Shown one piece after another: positions 62,719 to 64,000 of a stretch of DNA of 64,000 nucleotides (position 1 is the first letter of the stretch; each line of letters opens with the position of its first letter). The stretch lies in assembly GCA_028289285.1 (NCBI GenBank), contig JANQRF010000002.1:1054001-1118000 (forward strand), read 5' to 3'. A model generated the notes under the pieces. It was not told where the DNA came from, made no database searches, and saw only the letters and a list, made by a program, of their open reading frames with translations. A program made the position numbers and the translations under genes. The DNA is from Alphaproteobacteria bacterium (lineage in GTDB: Bacteria > Pseudomonadota > Alphaproteobacteria > Micavibrionales > Micavibrionaceae).

Positions 62719-63575
62719 GCTTTTCTCGGCTTTTGTGGGCTTTTGGCAACAGCGCGCAGACGACGCTCTTTGGCGAGTTCATTTTCAATTTCCCCAAGCC
62801 CGGCCGCAAGCTGTTCATCAATATTACCTCCCTGGATAATTCCATCTGCGGGGATTAACCCAAGACGCTTAGCAATTTCCTGATACCCTTCGACCAGATC
62901 GCCCAGGTCATGACGAAAGCGGTCTTTATCCATCTTCTCGCCTGTCTTGGAATCCCAAAGGCGGCAATTATCCGGAGAGACTTCATCAGCCAGAACAATA
63001 TAAAGCTCATCATATTCACCCCAGAGCCGACCATATTCGAGTTTAAAATCAACCAGTGTCAGGCCAATACCTGAAAACAGGCCGGACATATAATCATTCA
63101 CCCGGTATGTCAGCCCGACAATTTCCTCAAGCTCAAACGGATCCGCCCACCCGAATGTCATGATATGATTTTCAGAGACAATCGGATCATTCAGTTCGTC
63201 TTTTTTGTAATAAAATTCAACCAATGGCTGCGGGAAATAGGTCCCTTCTTTCACCCCCAACCGTTCACAGATAGATCCGGCAGCAATATTGCGCACAACA
63301 ACTTCAAGCGGAATAATTTCAACCTGCCGGACCAGTTGCTCACGCATATTCAAAGACCGGATAAAATGGGTCGGAATACCCATCCCTTCCAACTTGGTCA
63401 TAATATGCGATGAAATCCGGTTATTGAGAACGCCCTTGCCGGAAATCACATCCTTTTTCTTGGCGTTAAAAGCAGTAGCATCATCTTTAAAGTACTGAAC
63501 AACCGTCCCTGGCTCAGGTCCTTCATAGATGATTTTCGCTTTGCCCTCATAAAGTTGCTTACGTCTGCCGTTCAT
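62715..63575 (-). CDS. purC: SAICAR synthetase
   Basis: 286 residues. Opens [14 protein letters not shown], then [29 protein letters not shown] and DFKLEYGR, all standard PurC landmarks. Converts CAIR and aspartate to SAICAR in purine synthesis, upstream of PurH. The C-terminus is about 30 residues longer than typical. Converges on nadK with a 4-bp overlap. Confidence 0.96.
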   Translation of the reverse strand: MNGRRKQLYEGKAKIIYEGPEPGTVVQYFKDDATAFNAKKKDVISGKGVLNNRISSHIMTKLEGMGIPTHFIRSLNMREQLVRQVEIIPLEVVVRNIAAGSICERLGVKEGTYFPQPLVEFYYKKDELNDPIVSENHIMTFGWADPFELEEIVGLTYRVNDYMSGLFSGIGLTLVDFKLEYGRLWGEYDELYIVLADEVSPDNCRLWDSKTGEKMDKDRFRHDLGDLVEGYQEIAKRLGLIPADGIIQGGNIDEQLAAGLGEIENELAKERRLRAVAKSPQKPRKA

Positions 63576-63684
63576 TGAAATATCCTGTTCGTTGCACTAT
63601 ATCATTCATATAGCAATGGATTTTAACAAATTCAAATGTTACAACTACTTCATAGCATAATTATGACAGAAAAGGACCTGCTAA

Positions 63685-64000
63685 ATGAGCTCTCTTGACG
63701 ACCGGAAATCAGCTTTTGAAAACAAATTCGCCCATGATCAAGACCTTGCTTTCCGCGTGGAAGCACGGGCATGTAAACTTTTTGGCCTGTGGCTGGCTGG
63801 AGAAATGGGGATAGAAGGCGCCGATGCAGAAAGCTATGCCAAAACCATCGTGGCAGCAAATCTGGATGAGCCCGGATTTGATGATGTGATTCGGGCCGTT
63901 CGTCCGGATATTGACGCAAAAGGTCTGGATATCTCAGATCACATTATTAATAGTCAGCTTGAGAAATATATGGAAGAAGCCAAACTTCAAATCATGCATG
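63685..64000 (+). CDS. DUF1476 protein (ATP synthase inhibitor zeta type), near complete
   Basis: 105 codons to the window edge; family length is about 105-110, so only the end is missing. MSSLDDRKSAFENKFAHDQDLAFRVEARACKLFGLWLAGEMG is the DUF1476 opening (shown in two short blocks by convention: SSLDDRKSAFENKF and FRVEARACKLFGLWLA). In Paracoccus its homolog zeta inhibits the F1 ATPase. It points to an alphaproteobacterial host. Divergent from purC. Confidence 0.9.
   Translation, partial: MSSLDDRKSAFENKFAHDQDLAFRVEARACKLFGLWLAGEMGIEGADAESYAKTIVAANLDEPGFDDVIRAVRPDIDAKGLDISDHIINSQLEKYMEEAKLQIMH

Noticed and set aside
1..64000. CRISPR arrays, insertion sequences and rRNA/tRNA genes
   Set aside because: No regularly spaced repeats, transposase motifs or recognisable cloverleaf or rRNA sequences were seen in the window.

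Overview
The window looks like the chromosome of a motile alphaproteobacterium. Pointers seen in the sequence are a ChpT-type histidine phosphotransferase beside a chemotaxis operon, a CheZ-like phosphatase, a DUF1476 (ATP synthase zeta-type) gene at the right edge, a GTA-type 3TM holin, and a GTTC-N7-GTTC direct repeat that matches the alphaproteobacterial LexA box. A Micavibrio-like or deep-branching lineage is possible, but the sequence alone does not fix it. No tRNA, rRNA, CRISPR array, transposase or integrase was recognised.

Layout. (1) 1-11840 is housekeeping and signalling: pepP (partial), a membrane J-domain protein, galU, a phosphomannomutase/phosphoglucomutase, chpT, then cheA-cheW-cheY-cheB-cheR in one direction, then purH. 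(2) 11841-19743 is an accessory stretch around lepA. It holds two AT-rich unknown genes, a ClpP-like secreted protease lying between lepA and a partial second copy of the lepA 3' end, small unknown genes, a palindromic repeat, a possible structured RNA and a lone Phd-like antitoxin. (3) 19744-42605 is mostly core: SIMPL protein, Hpt/degenerate receiver protein, homocysteine methyltransferase, DUF455, cheZ, cpoB, pal, sirB1, BON lipoprotein, yraN, rsmI, LpoA-like lipoprotein, RimK-like ligase, acyltransferase, acnA, yggT, folD, icd, nhaA, and an EamA exporter. (4) 42593-60479 is an 18-kb minus-strand podovirus-type virion cluster in near T7-like order: portal, Bbp19-like protein, scaffold, capsid, tail tubular A and B, tailspike, large terminase, endolysin, holin. 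(5) 60626-64000 holds an S24 repressor, pyrE, nadK, purC and DUF1476.

The most notable part is the virion cluster. Host genes border it on both sides, and no integrase, replication gene or polymerase was recognised inside it. Its left-going promoter (TTGACA-N17-CATAAA) carries a textbook alphaproteobacterial LexA box just past the -10. A CI/LexA-type autocleaving repressor is divergent from it. It therefore reads as an SOS-inducible domesticated prophage or gene-transfer-agent-like particle.

Between scaffold and capsid, normally adjacent in such phages, sits a roughly 4-kb cargo island. It holds a PilZ gene and what looks like a two-cassette polymorphic toxin/immunity array. A peptidoglycan-binding protein has a PVFDATGRMIR joint before a variable C-terminus. 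A headless GH108 muramidase starts at the same joint. Each is paired with a convergent, secreted, cysteine-containing paralogous protein, and a decayed third joint closes the array. This is an inference from repeats and gene order. No activity can be shown from sequence.
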